DNA from: Candidatus Heimdallarchaeota archaeon
GTDB taxonomy: Archaea > Asgardarchaeota > Heimdallarchaeia > Hodarchaeales > Hodarchaeaceae
Direction of reading: 5' to 3'
Assembly (NCBI GenBank): GCA_020353515.1
Contig: CP070695.1
Location: 2,640,155-2,704,154 of the forward strand
DNA length: 64,000 nucleotides
This document shows positions 37,070-46,022 of the stretch, one piece after another; within the stretch, counting starts at the first letter, position 1, and each line of letters opens with the position of its first letter. The notes beneath the pieces were generated by a model that had not been told where the DNA came from, searched no databases, and worked only from the letters and a program-made list of their open reading frames with translations. Both the position numbers and the translations under genes were made by a program.

Positions 37070-37258
37070 TTAATCAGTACGTCGACGCCTATTGAAATTT
37101 TTATTTGTCCAAGAATATCGACGTAGTTTTGGGTTAGGAAACCCACAATAAGCACATTGGCGCTTACGTTTGTGGTATGAACGATTACCACATCTTCGAC
37201 ATTGCATATGAGTTCGTTTAGCAGTATGTTTTCCTCGTGATGCTGTTCCTTTTGTCAT
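37070..37258 (-). CDS. rpl37e: 50S ribosomal protein L37e
   Basis: A 62-residue zinc-finger ribosomal protein. The metal site is [20 protein letters not shown] (20-39), in a very basic protein starting [11 protein letters not shown] and ending in RRRRTD. The length and spacing are standard. It follows the LSm gene by 48 nt on the same strand, the classical archaeal LSm-L37e pair. Confidence 0.97.
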   Translation of the reverse strand: MTKGTASRGKHTAKRTHMQCRRCGNRSYHKRKRQCAYCGFPNPKLRRYSWTNKNFNRRRRTD

Positions 37259-37306
37259 TTTTTACACCTCGGTTAATAATCAGGTTTTTGGCTATATTAG
37301 CTCTCC

Positions 37307-37540
37307 CTAGGGGGGAGAAATAAGAATTACATTGTCTCCTCGTAAGATAATATTTCCTAATGATTCTGTTACGGCTTCTTCCTCTTCCTTTGGAGGATAA
37401 ATCATTTCTGCATCTTCTAGGTATAAATTGAGATGGGGATCGTAACTCCGTAAGATTCCGCGAATTTCACGTTGTCCTCTCACTTTGAGAATAACCTTCT
37501 TGTTGAGAGCGGCTGTTAAGACATCTAAGGGTCTACTCAT
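37307..37540 (-). CDS. Sm-like (LSm) RNA-binding protein
   Basis: This is a 77-residue archaeal Sm protein that forms a heptameric ring and binds U-rich RNA. The Sm1 motif is KVILKVRGQREIRGILRSYDPHLN-like; visible parts are REIRGILRSYDPHLNLYLED and, for Sm2, NIILRGDNVILISPP. It is directly upstream of L37e. Confidence 0.96.
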   Translation of the reverse strand: MSRPLDVLTAALNKKVILKVRGQREIRGILRSYDPHLNLYLEDAEMIYPPKEEEEAVTESLGNIILRGDNVILISPP

Positions 37541-37583
37541 AATAATTCACTTGCTAAAATTGGATATTTGTAACAAAAAGGAA

Positions 37584-37723
37584 TGCTCCGACCGGGATTT
37601 TCCAACCACAAACAGTGTGTTTGGGTTCTTTGAACCCGGGTCCTTCCGCTTAGATTCAATATTGAATTCAGCCAGATTCGGGGCGAAAGCCCGGAATGAT
37701 GGGCCGAGCTACACTATCGGAGC
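37584..37723 (-). tRNA. tRNA-Glu(UUC) with a T-loop intron and a second non-canonical intron
   Basis: The acceptor is GCTCCGA/TCGGAGC with discriminator A, and the first 30 nt are identical to those of the tRNA-Glu(CUC) gene at 49342. The anticodon arm reads CCGGG-CTTTCGC-CCCG, anticodon TTC, with no insertion at 37/38. Instead about 32 nt (37647-37678) interrupt the 3' side of the anticodon stem near position 42-44, containing the palindrome ATTCAATATTGAAT. A second insertion of 31 nt (37598-37628, helix CAAACA/TGTTTG) splits the T-loop after TTCAAA. Removal of both leaves about 75-77 nt. Confidence 0.88.
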
Positions 37724-37933
37724 AAATCCTCTTGGAATATAGCCCTTTATTGGCAATACAACCCCCTCTGCTTTAAATTAAAAAGTTTTGTTGATATATG
37801 TTTAATAATGAAACGGGTGCTAAAGGAGTGAAGCAGTATTTTTAGTTTAGTTAAAGATTAAATTAGAAACACTTTAAATCTGGATCAAACTTATTTCGTC
37901 AACGTAAGATTTGAGGATTAGGTGTTCATTAGA

Positions 37934-38281
37934 ATGGTATCTTCTCACCGTCGTAAAAAACGAAAAAGATCTATAGAACGCCAAGATATCCAATTTCTAA
38001 CACAAGAAGCTATGACATTCTTCATCGAGGAGAGTATAAAAACACGTTCAACGAATCCTCTACAATCTCAAGAATTTTATCGAGCAGCTCGAAAAATTGG
38101 CAAACGTGGACGAATTCATCTTCCACATCAGTATCGAAATTATTTTTGTCGGTCGTGCAATTATCCAATAAGCATTAAAACGACAAGAATTCGTTTAAAT
38201 AGTAAAAAAAGGCAGATTCATTATTTTTGTTTTAACTGTAGGAAGGAGCAGCGATTTGGTTATAATAAGAGATCAGAATAA
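37934..38281 (+). CDS. rnp4: RNase P protein component 4 (Rpp21/Rpr2)
   Basis: This is a zinc-ribbon protein subunit of archaeal RNase P, needed for 5' tRNA maturation. The zinc ligands are CRSCNYPI (about 74-81) and FCFNCRKEQ near the C-terminus. The first 60 residues are basic and helical (AARKIGKRGRIHLPHQYRNY). A GTG at 37922 would add four residues; the ATG at 37934 is preferred. It is followed 15 nt later by cutA. Confidence 0.9.
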   Translation: MVSSHRRKKRKRSIERQDIQFLTQEAMTFFIEESIKTRSTNPLQSQEFYRAARKIGKRGRIHLPHQYRNYFCRSCNYPISIKTTRIRLNSKKRQIHYFCFNCRKEQRFGYNKRSE

Positions 38282-38296
38282 GAAGGAGTAATAACC

Positions 38297-38632
38297 ATGT
38301 ATATTGCCATTTATACAACATTTGATAGTCCGGAGGAGGCAAAGAAATTTGCACACCTTTTACTTGAGAAAAAACTTGCAGCTTGTGTGAATCTAATTTC
38401 GGATGTCCAATCCATCTATCGTTGGAAAGGAAAGATTGAGGAAGCAAACGAAATAATCCTGTGGTGCAAGACACAAGATTTTTTGGTTGAAGAAATCCAA
38501 TCAATGATCCAAGAATCTCATTCATATGAATTACCAGCTTTTGTGGTCTATCCAATTCACTCAGGGAGCGAAAAATATCTAAAATGGATAGCTGATGAGA
38601 CTCAACCAGTTAAACATCGATCAAAACCTTAA
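38297..38632 (+). CDS. cutA: CutA family protein
   Basis: A 111-residue trimeric CutA1 protein, associated with tolerance to divalent metals though its true role is debated. The sequence is complete: YTTFDSPEEAKKFAHLLLEK, LAACVNLISDVQSIYRWKGK, ILWCKTQ, and HSYELPAFVVYPIHSG. It overlaps the 3' end of the convergent rtcA gene by 23 nt. Confidence 0.96.
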   Translation: MYIAIYTTFDSPEEAKKFAHLLLEKKLAACVNLISDVQSIYRWKGKIEEANEIILWCKTQDFLVEEIQSMIQESHSYELPAFVVYPIHSGSEKYLKWIADETQPVKHRSKP

Positions 38633-39644
38633 ATCGATTATTAACTTCTTCTGTGCTTACATCAACATCAAGTGAGTCTTTTATCAAGTTAATATTGGTT
38701 TTAGTATGGTTAGATAAATAAGGAGTGAAAAAAGAACTAGAATTTGAAGCTAATGCCATGATAGGCAGAATTTGATCAGCTAAAAAAGGATCAACGGTAC
38801 TTCTACTCTTTATGGTAATAGAATAACGCTTGAACGCATTTTGGCCTACTTTTTCTGCAGGAAGCTTTCGTTCACCAACAAAATCACCGCTAATTACAGC
38901 TTTTTCAGCTTTTGAGTATATTAATACACCAGAACCAGGATTAGCTGAATTTACTGATTCTTTGAGAATCTTTGGATCAATATCTTGTTTTTCTAGAGCT
39001 GTTGCGATTGTATTCGCCTGTCTTTCTGCAACTCGTGCCCTTTGAAGGTGTTTTGACTCGAAGGATAAAATATTGGCTACTTTTGGTTTCTTAAATACTT
39101 CTAGATCCAACCCCTGTATATGAGAGGGAGAACGTAATTTAGCTGAAACACGTGCACCTCCTTTGGGATAAAATCCATGTCGAGAGATTTCAGTTTTAAG
39201 ATCAAAATTCATATTGCGAAAGATTTCCCAAGTGACATGATTTACATAAGGAATACTAGGTGCCCATTTTCCAAAAGTAGCCCCTCCCTGAAATTCAACT
39301 TCCAAATCATGATTCCTCACTCCAAGGATAGCTACCTGAAGAGATTGTAATATTAATCCCAGACTACCTGCTGTAGAAACATGAATTTTCAGGTTAGAAC
39401 GCCAAGAATTACAAGGTACAAAAATAATAGTTCCTGATCCGAGATTATCCCCATCTAAATCACCCCCACAAAATTCAGCTAATGCTCGGAGACCTACAAG
39501 ATGTTGCGTTTGGAGTCCTGGCTTCGGACGGTTTTTACGAATATTTACAATTTTTATAGATTCTTGTGTCACGAGAGCTAGAGACGTCGCTAATCGAAGA
39601 ATAGATCCTCCTCCTTCACCTACACTGCCATCATAAACATGCAT
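38610..39644 (-). CDS. rtcA: RNA 3'-terminal phosphate cyclase
   Basis: This enzyme converts RNA 3'-phosphate ends to 2',3'-cyclic phosphate with ATP. The N-terminal signature is DGSVGEGGGSILRLATSLAL. The motif ATFGKWAPSIPYVNHVTW and the C-terminal DQILPIMALASNSSSF and LSNHTKTNINLIKDSL follow, with the His of SNHTKTN as the likely AMP-accepting residue. It is 344 aa, full length. Confidence 0.95.
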   Translation of the reverse strand: MHVYDGSVGEGGGSILRLATSLALVTQESIKIVNIRKNRPKPGLQTQHLVGLRALAEFCGGDLDGDNLGSGTIIFVPCNSWRSNLKIHVSTAGSLGLILQSLQVAILGVRNHDLEVEFQGGATFGKWAPSIPYVNHVTWEIFRNMNFDLKTEISRHGFYPKGGARVSAKLRSPSHIQGLDLEVFKKPKVANILSFESKHLQRARVAERQANTIATALEKQDIDPKILKESVNSANPGSGVLIYSKAEKAVISGDFVGERKLPAEKVGQNAFKRYSITIKSRSTVDPFLADQILPIMALASNSSSFFTPYLSNHTKTNINLIKDSLDVDVSTEEVNNRFKVLIDV

Positions 39645-39725
39645 TTAGAAACCCCTTTGAAATAGAAGTGATAAATATGTTGAAAGAAAATATGGGTTAA
39701 TGATCTTTACTTCTAGTAAAATACG

Positions 39726-39887
39726 CTATCCTGCTCTCTCTTTTCGTTTGGGGCGTAATCTTGTTGAGCGACATCGTCGACATTTAGTTGCTCCTGGAGG
39801 ATTTCGGGCATAACACTTTCTACAGATCATCATATCAAGTAGTGCCTTACGAACAATGTCTCGTTTCTCAGGCTCGGTGATTGGCAT
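39726..39887 (-). CDS. rpl40e: 50S ribosomal protein L40e
   Basis: This is the zinc-finger ribosomal protein fused to ubiquitin in eukaryotes but separate here. The metal site is CRKCYARNPPGATKCRRC, followed by the basic tail RPKRKERAG. The family begins at MPITEPEKRD (ATG at 39887). An ATG at 39938 would add 17 residues of low-complexity Lys/Leu and is less likely. Confidence 0.93.
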   Translation of the reverse strand: MPITEPEKRDIVRKALLDMMICRKCYARNPPGATKCRRCRSTRLRPKRKERAG

Positions 39888-39938
39888 TGTTTTAAGTTCC
39901 TTTTTAATGGTTAGCTTTGTATCAAGCTTTTCTTCCAT

Positions 39939-40523
39939 GGATCACCTTTCATTCAAGAACCAAAAGTTTTTCTCTGGAATTGGTGATGAAATATTATCAT
40001 TTTGAGGGATTTTACCTAAATTTAAATTCTTTCTTGTTAATTAGAAGCCAAAATTGCAGAAAAAATGTGGTTATGAGAATTTTCTCTATAATTGCCATAA
40101 AATGATCTAAAATCATCATTAATGATGAAATCATACCCCGTCTAAAACTTTAAGTTCAAATTGGTGAGCATGATGATATTTTTAATATCTCGTATGCAAA
40201 ATGCAGTAATGATGTTATAATTCCACTTTTTTCCTTCTCTACAAGTGAAAGTGATATGATTTATTTGGAAAACACACCTCCATGTTTTTTAATCTTCTAA
40301 GACTTAACAACCTTGCTTAGAATTCAAATCATGATTACAAGTTATATTATCTTCTCGTGACAATAGTTTGGTAATTCCCCCCGCCCCCCCCTATTTCGAG
40401 TGTAAAATATGAGAAAAAACGACAAAAATGAAGAATAAATCCAAATCGCAACCTCCATAACGATTAATTATCCCCGTACTATTTCCAGAAAACATTAATA
40501 AATAAGAAAAAACCAATAGTAAC
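39939..40523. other. 585-nt AT-rich non-coding region with a poly-C tract
   Basis: No gene is visible on either strand. At 40377-40391 there is a run of cytosines interrupted once by G, very unusual in this AT-rich DNA. On the complementary strand this is a G-run that could form a G-quadruplex. The rest carries frequent stops in all frames. Confidence 0.45.
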
Positions 40524-40844
40524 ATGAAGCAAAAATTCGGACAAGGTGAGACCTCAATGCAATATTACATGAGTGTATCTGAGATTCAAGATCGAGTTAG
40601 AACATTGATCAATCATTTCACTGGCAGTTATAGCGTGAAATCACCCTTTTTCAACCCAAAACTGGTAAATTCACTCCAAAAAATGGTGGATCCCAACCTT
40701 TTAAATAATGAAAAAGTAGCTGAAGAAATAATTACTACTTTTTTAAATTCCATAATTTTAGCTGGACAGTTGGGCATTGATATTGAAACAAAGGTGAATG
40801 AATACCTTATCCAACTTGAAAGAGAAGCTCTCTTTGCAATGTGA
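40524..40844 (+). CDS. hypothetical small helical protein
   Basis: A 106-residue, mostly helical soluble protein with no recognised family. Two segments stand out: YMSVSEIQDRVRTLINHFTG and AEEIITTFLNSIILAGQLGI. A later ATG (40557, MQYYMSVSE) may be the true start. It is isolated, with non-coding DNA upstream and the presenilin-like gene convergent downstream. Confidence 0.55.
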   Translation: MKQKFGQGETSMQYYMSVSEIQDRVRTLINHFTGSYSVKSPFFNPKLVNSLQKMVDPNLLNNEKVAEEIITTFLNSIILAGQLGIDIETKVNEYLIQLEREALFAM

Positions 40845-40887
40845 CTTTTTGATAATATTCTATCTCACTAAATAGTATAGTGGTAAT

Positions 40888-42009
40888 TTAGACAAAGAGG
40901 GCAACTATCGAATCAAGGGTAATAATTCCGAGAAGTAAACTCCCTAAGACACCTAAAACTAGGCATCCTAGTCCACCAAAAATAGGTAAAGGAAGACCAG
41001 GTAGAGCACGATCCTTTTTTAATAATCTAAAGGTAAGAATTGCTCCTGTGAAGAGTCCAACCAGCGAAGCAAAAAGGGGAACTGGAGTAGCTAATTCGCT
41101 GCCTATTACTACCGCAGCACTGATTAACATACTAAAAAATGCAAAATCGCCTAAACCAATATTTATTAAAGGAGTAGAATAAACAGGGAGAGCTGGTAAT
41201 AAAGGTACTTTCTCAAATTCCCCCTCTTCAACATGAAGAGCCATATCATTTTCGATTTGCTCTACAGTTTCACGTCCATGGTCAATAATTCCTTTTAATG
41301 GACCACGAAACACGGCATAAATATCATACAATGATAAACCTATTAAAATGAGAACCGTTGTAAGTAAACCAAGATGTATCGCTAGCATTGAACCAATCAT
41401 TGCCCCAAAAAATATCATCATCAAATTTCGGATCCAAATCTTATCAAAACTCTGAATTCCGAATGTAAAGGTTCCTAGAAAACCTAAGAGTATGGAAAAA
41501 AGCCATAACAATATTTCTACAATAGAGATTTTTTGTGTTCCAATCGCCACACTCCATCTAAAAAAATCATCAATCCAATTCTGAATGAAGGAAGGAAATA
41601 TGGTCCAGAATAGGTTTAGTACTCCAAGGAGAACAACAACTCCATAGAAGAAGCCAAAGACAAACCAGCTAAATCCCATCATCACTGCAAAGAAATAGAC
41701 CAAAAATTGCATAAATCCTTTCTTAATTATAATTAAGACTATCAGTCCTCCGATAAAAGCTAATGAAACATAGAAAATCATATTGAGTATTGCCCCATAA
41801 GCTATCCCACCAGGATCCTCTGGATTCTCTGGAATTGGTGAAATATCAGGAGGAGAATACTCTGGGTCTAATTCTTGCATTGCTGCATAGTAATCAAGTG
41901 TAAATAATGACAAAATGATTGCTATCAGGATTACGAAAATAATTGGCTGAATAAAAGCCTGTAGCTTCGCTTCAGTGGTTTCATGACTTTCGGATGTGTT
42001 TTCACTCAT
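40888..42009 (-). CDS. presenilin/signal-peptide-peptidase family aspartyl protease
   Basis: This is a nine-helix-type intramembrane aspartyl protease (peptidase family A22). The two catalytic aspartates are in SLYDIYAVFRG (YD motif, about 231-241) and NIGLGDFAFFSM (GxGD motif, about 281-292). The C-terminal PAL-like motif is LPGLPLPIFGG. A soluble N-terminal stretch of 18 residues precedes the first helix. It is 373 aa, similar to archaeal homologues. It would cleave membrane-spanning peptides. Its start overlaps the longest possible thiL frame on the other strand. Confidence 0.88.
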   Translation of the reverse strand: MSENTSESHETTEAKLQAFIQPIIFVILIAIILSLFTLDYYAAMQELDPEYSPPDISPIPENPEDPGGIAYGAILNMIFYVSLAFIGGLIVLIIIKKGFMQFLVYFFAVMMGFSWFVFGFFYGVVVLLGVLNLFWTIFPSFIQNWIDDFFRWSVAIGTQKISIVEILLWLFSILLGFLGTFTFGIQSFDKIWIRNLMMIFFGAMIGSMLAIHLGLLTTVLILIGLSLYDIYAVFRGPLKGIIDHGRETVEQIENDMALHVEEGEFEKVPLLPALPVYSTPLINIGLGDFAFFSMLISAAVVIGSELATPVPLFASLVGLFTGAILTFRLLKKDRALPGLPLPIFGGLGCLVLGVLGSLLLGIITLDSIVALFV

Positions 42010-42076
42010 TTACTATCAAGAAAGATCCAAACATAAAGTGAAAATAAAAATAGTGGAGCGAGAACTATTCATACAA

Positions 42077-43078
42077 ATGCCGAACCTCGAAAATTTGGGA
42101 GAATTTAACATCATCAATCTCCTACAAACATATATTGATTCTTCTGACCTTATTGGGAGGAATGAAGACGCCTATCTTTATAGTAACAACCATCCGTATG
42201 TTCTTGTCAATGTTGACACCATGACTAGGAATTCTGATTTTCTACCAAAACAAACGTGGAAGCAATTAGGAGGAAAGCTGGTAGCAATAACTTTCTCTGA
42301 TCTAGCAGCGAAAGGAGCAACACCAGATTTGTTTATTTCATCTTTAGTCCTAGAAAAGACAATGAAGGAAAGTGAGCTTAAGGAATTAGTCGCAGCCATC
42401 CAAAAAACTAGTAATAAATATGGAGCAAAGTATTTAGGTGGCGATCTGGGGTCTTCAGTTGAAACAGTTCTAACTGGAGTAGGAATGGGTTCTATAAAAA
42501 GAGGAAAGATTTTAACTCGAAGAGATGCCAGACTTAAAGATTTAGTTTGTGTTACAGGTCATTTTGGATTGAATACTATAGGTTTAGACTATCTCTTATA
42601 TCCAGAAAATAGAAAATATGACATTATACCAGATAACCTCTTTGAGATCGGCATTTCATCTCTTTATGAACCAAAACCGAGGCTTACTGAGGGTGTTTTA
42701 CTAAGTGAAAATAGTCTTGCAACATCCTCAATTGATAGTTCTGATGGCTTGGCAATTTCATTACACTGGATTGCACAAGCTTCTCATGTTGGAATTGCAA
42801 TATATGACCTTCCAATACATCCTGAGCTGAAATCTTCATTAAATTCATTTGATACAGTTCTAGAAATTACTATGTTTGGTGGTGAGGAATATGAACTCAT
42901 TTTTACCATACCACCTGCAAATTTAGGAAAATTAGAACAAATTTTTTATGAAAATAATTGCAATTTCTACGTTATTGGTGAATGTATTGATACTCAGGGT
43001 GTTTTTGTATCTCAAAACGGAACACTAACTCCTGTACCAATGAAAGGATGGGATGCTTTCAGAAAAAAAATCTCCTAA
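42077..43078 (+). CDS. thiL: thiamine-monophosphate kinase
   Basis: This enzyme phosphorylates TMP to thiamine pyrophosphate. The conserved segments are NEDAYLYS, VLVNVDTMTRNSDFLP, LAAKGATPDLFISSLVL, YLGGDLGSSVETVLTGVGMG, and SSIDSSDGLAISLHWIAQ, followed by FGGEEYELIFT. The frame is open to a GTG at 41996, but that would overlap the divergent presenilin-like gene. The ATG at 42077 (MPNLENLGEF) fits the family, giving 333 aa. Confidence 0.93.
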   Translation: MPNLENLGEFNIINLLQTYIDSSDLIGRNEDAYLYSNNHPYVLVNVDTMTRNSDFLPKQTWKQLGGKLVAITFSDLAAKGATPDLFISSLVLEKTMKESELKELVAAIQKTSNKYGAKYLGGDLGSSVETVLTGVGMGSIKRGKILTRRDARLKDLVCVTGHFGLNTIGLDYLLYPENRKYDIIPDNLFEIGISSLYEPKPRLTEGVLLSENSLATSSIDSSDGLAISLHWIAQASHVGIAIYDLPIHPELKSSLNSFDTVLEITMFGGEEYELIFTIPPANLGKLEQIFYENNCNFYVIGECIDTQGVFVSQNGTLTPVPMKGWDAFRKKIS

Positions 43079-43119
43079 AGAATATGTTTCGAGATTAATT
43101 CGATTATCTGAAAAGAGAG

Positions 43120-43192
43120 TGCGCCGACCGGGATTTGAACCCAGGTCACCTGTGTGGCAGACAGGAGTCTTACCAGGCTGGACTATCGGCGC
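43120..43192 (-). tRNA. tRNA-Gly(GCC)
   Basis: The only uninterrupted tRNA gene in the window. The acceptor is GCGCCGA/TCGGCGC, the anticodon arm CCTGT-CTGCCAC-ACAGG gives GCC, and the T-arm CTGGG-TTCAAAT-CCCGG has one G-T pair. It is 73 nt with no encoded CCA. Confidence 0.96.
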
Positions 43193-43404
43193 TTGATATA
43201 ATAATATCATAAAAATGATTTACATTTGATTTTTCTTTAATAAATGCCTTTATTAGGAGAAGGATTGCATTTTATCCCCGTTTTCCTTCTTTTCATTAAT
43301 TTTTTCATTGATTCTCTTACTAATCCTGGTGAATTTTTATGAGGATTGATAATAATTTTTGACTAAATCTGAAACCTTCTTCTAATTGGATTTTATTGAG
43401 AATA

Positions 43405-44214
43405 TTATTCATTTATATTCTGAAGTTTAAGATAAATCCATTTCATTACTCCCATTAAGGTTGTTAGCTCGCGTCCCGTGACGTATCCTCGTGATAGAAC
43501 ATTTGAAAAAGCTTGTAATGCCACGTGATGTTTTTCAGGACGATATCCTGTAAAATTAATTACCTGTTCAAAATAGCTCTCTAATTGTTGTCGTTCTCTA
43601 AATGAAGCCGCTCTATGTTTTAATTTAACCTTAGAATTTTGGTAAATATCCTGGAACTTTTGAGAAAGAAAGTAAAGTATAATAGTAACAGCATGAGAGA
43701 GGTTCATGACAGGATAAGTGCTGTGAGTTGGAATAGTAACCAGTAAATCACATATACTGATCTCCTCATTAGATAAACCAGATGGTTCTCTTCCAAATAC
43801 AATTGCTATCTTATTGTAAGAAAATTCTTCTTTCAATAATCGTTCTGGAGGGATTGTTATCCTTTTCAGATTATAATCACTCCCAACTCGGGCTGTAGTG
43901 CCAATCATAAAATCGAAGCTTTCACGTACATCCTGAAGATCCATAACAAGCTGAGCTTGATTAATTATCATATCAGCACGGCGAGCAACAACCTTGATCT
44001 CTGGATTTGATAAGTCAAGAATAGGATTGGTTATTATAAGGTTTGAAAATCCAAAATTCATCATCACACGGGCAATATTACCTAAATTTTGAGGTTTGCT
44101 TGGTTGTACTAGAATTACAGACGCAAAATCCCATGTCATATTCTTTTTTAACGTATCCGAGTTAGAATTTTTGATCATTTTAATCATCTCAATGTAAAAA
44201 TGACTCCTATGCAT
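43405..44214 (-). CDS. trmJ: TrmJ-like tRNA 2'-O-methyltransferase (SPOUT)
   Basis: This is a trefoil-knot SAM methyltransferase of the TrmJ group, which modifies tRNA position 32. The SPOUT motifs are VQPSKPQNLGNIARVMMNFG, AIVFGREPSGLSNEEI and PVMNLSHAVTIILYFLSQ. A helical C-terminal extension of about 75 residues follows. Conserved sequence starts around residue 28, so a later start (for example the Met of MTWDFAS) is possible. It is 269 aa as given. Confidence 0.9.
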   Translation of the reverse strand: MHRSHFYIEMIKMIKNSNSDTLKKNMTWDFASVILVQPSKPQNLGNIARVMMNFGFSNLIITNPILDLSNPEIKVVARRADMIINQAQLVMDLQDVRESFDFMIGTTARVGSDYNLKRITIPPERLLKEEFSYNKIAIVFGREPSGLSNEEISICDLLVTIPTHSTYPVMNLSHAVTIILYFLSQKFQDIYQNSKVKLKHRAASFRERQQLESYFEQVINFTGYRPEKHHVALQAFSNVLSRGYVTGRELTTLMGVMKWIYLKLQNINE

Positions 44215-44437
44215 CCCATTGGAAGGAAGCTTGCTTTCTACTTGTTATTTCATTTATTAGTAAGAATTATTAGTTTACCAGTTAAGAAGCTACAATTTAG
44301 GTTATTTCTAGGAAATAAACCCTTTTTTAAAGAATTTTAGTAGTAGAATAATTAATAGTTATATCTTAAAAAAGGTAAATATTGATCCTTATCCAGCAAA
44401 TCTTGCCCCCAAAGAGTCCTGGTTATATCTCTAAGAT

Positions 44438-44599
44438 GCGGGGGTAGCCAAGCTAGGTCAAAGGCGGCATTAAATGGGCTAGATGATAGTTTAGCATATC
44501 ATAAATTAATGCGCTGTCCAAAGGCGCTGGACTTAAGATCGCTTTTGATAAGCAATCCAGTCATATAGATGTACGAGGGTTCAAATCCCTTCCCCCGCA
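44438..44599 (+). tRNA. tRNA-Leu(UAA) with two introns, one at the D-arm/anticodon-arm junction
   Basis: The acceptor GCGGGGG/CCCCCGC, a class II variable arm and discriminator A identify tRNA-Leu. The anticodon loop CTTAAGA gives TAA. A 17-nt intron (44538-44554) sits at 37/38. A 60-nt insertion (about 44467-44526) lies after the D-stem near position 26, with strong internal pairing GCATTAA/TTAATGC. It is bordered by the direct repeat CAAAGGCG, so the exact ends can slide by up to 8 nt. Removal of both gives 85 nt, the expected Leu length. Confidence 0.92.
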
Positions 44600-44619
44600 T
44601 TTATTCCTTGACAATCTGA

Positions 44620-45960
44620 TCAGGTGCCCTTTTCCCTTTCTCCGATAAGATATGTAGGACCAGTGTCGGTTACAAAGACAGTTAGAAACTGACCCAATGA
44701 CAGATCTCCATCCTCGATCACTATTGGTAAGTATGACGTATTTCTTCCAATATATTGATTAGCTAGCTTTCCAATTTCGTCAATTAACATAATTCCCTTC
44801 CAACCAATCCATTTCTTTAGCTCTCTTTGAGTAATCTCCCGAGTTAATCTGGTTAATTCCCTGCTTCTATTAGCTTTGACTTTTGTTGGTATCTTATCTG
44901 GTAATTTCGAAGCTAAAGTTTGTGGACGATCGGTATACTTCGATATATTTACAATAACAGGGTTTATTTCTCGTATTAGGTCTTTAGTTGCTTTGAAATC
45001 TTCTTTTGATTCTCCAGGAAATCCCACTATAATGTCAGTTGCTAATACCAATTCATCTATTTCTTGCCGTAATTGGGAAACGAGGTCAATGAAATATTGT
45101 TGTGTCTCTTTTCTTCTCATTTTTTGAAGGATTGAATTGGATCCAGACTGAATTGGTAAATGGAGAAAAGAAAAAACCTTAGGATTACGTATTTGTCGAA
45201 CTAGGGGCTTGAAAAATCTTTTCAATGTAATAGGAGTCATCATCCCTAATCGGATGAAAAACTCACCTTTTGAACGTGCGATAGAGTCAATGAGAGTTGG
45301 TATATATAGCTTAGGGGAGAGATCCCAACCATATACACCAGTATCTTGTGATGTGAGCCATATTTCTCTACTTCCCCTTTCAATTGCGGAGCCGACTTCA
45401 GCTAATATTGATTCTTGTGAGCGTGAGCGAACTGACCCCTTGATATTTCTAACAATGCAAAAAGTACAATTTCCTAAGCAACCTCGAGATATTTCAATAG
45501 TTGTAATTATAGGATTATATCGAAAACGATCTTCTTTATACATCTGTGACCAATCGTGGGGGGGTGTAGTCTTCGTCTCCAATACAGATTGGTTCTTTAA
45601 CAGCTCTGTAATCTGGTTAGCAACCTCTGGAAAAAGAATTTTTGCATGTGGTAAGTTCTCAGAAACCCAATCACGCATAACAACTGGTAAACAACCAGTT
45701 ATTATGATTTCTTTAGCTTGAGATAAAGATAATAACTTACTTTTCATTCTATGCTCTGTATTTTGCTTAACGACACATGTATTAACAATTATTACCTTAG
45801 CATCTTCTGCGAAATTGGTGAGAGTATATCCATGTCTTTGTAATATCCCTGTCAAGCCCTCTGCAATCGCACGATTTGCGCTACAACCATAATTTAGGAC
45901 ATGAATAGGATTTTTACTCTCTTCTATTGATTTCATTGCAGTACGATCCAAATTACTCAT
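44620..45960 (-). CDS. tRNA t6A37 methylthiotransferase (archaeal MtaB/CDKAL1 type)
   Basis: This radical-SAM enzyme adds a methylthio group to t6A at tRNA position 37. The N-terminal UPF0004 domain has three cysteines for the auxiliary cluster (NYGCSAN, NTCVV, TGCLP). The radical-SAM cluster is GCLGNCTFCIVR (about 158-169), and a TRAM-like domain ends the protein (GWKGIMLIDEIG to LTVFVTDTGPTYLIGE). It is 446 aa. The gene ends 21 nt from the tRNA-Leu gene, convergently. Confidence 0.94.
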   Translation of the reverse strand: MSNLDRTAMKSIEESKNPIHVLNYGCSANRAIAEGLTGILQRHGYTLTNFAEDAKVIIVNTCVVKQNTEHRMKSKLLSLSQAKEIIITGCLPVVMRDWVSENLPHAKILFPEVANQITELLKNQSVLETKTTPPHDWSQMYKEDRFRYNPIITTIEISRGCLGNCTFCIVRNIKGSVRSRSQESILAEVGSAIERGSREIWLTSQDTGVYGWDLSPKLYIPTLIDSIARSKGEFFIRLGMMTPITLKRFFKPLVRQIRNPKVFSFLHLPIQSGSNSILQKMRRKETQQYFIDLVSQLRQEIDELVLATDIIVGFPGESKEDFKATKDLIREINPVIVNISKYTDRPQTLASKLPDKIPTKVKANRSRELTRLTREITQRELKKWIGWKGIMLIDEIGKLANQYIGRNTSYLPIVIEDGDLSLGQFLTVFVTDTGPTYLIGEREKGT

Positions 45961-46022
45961 CTGTGCAAAACCTTTTTTTAATGTCTGAGATCTAAATACA
46001 AGTGTGTGATTTATTCCTGAAG

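Noticed and set aside
45209-45721. Open frame of 170 codons opposite the methylthiotransferase gene
   Set aside because: Antisense to a well-conserved radical-SAM gene and without own motifs.
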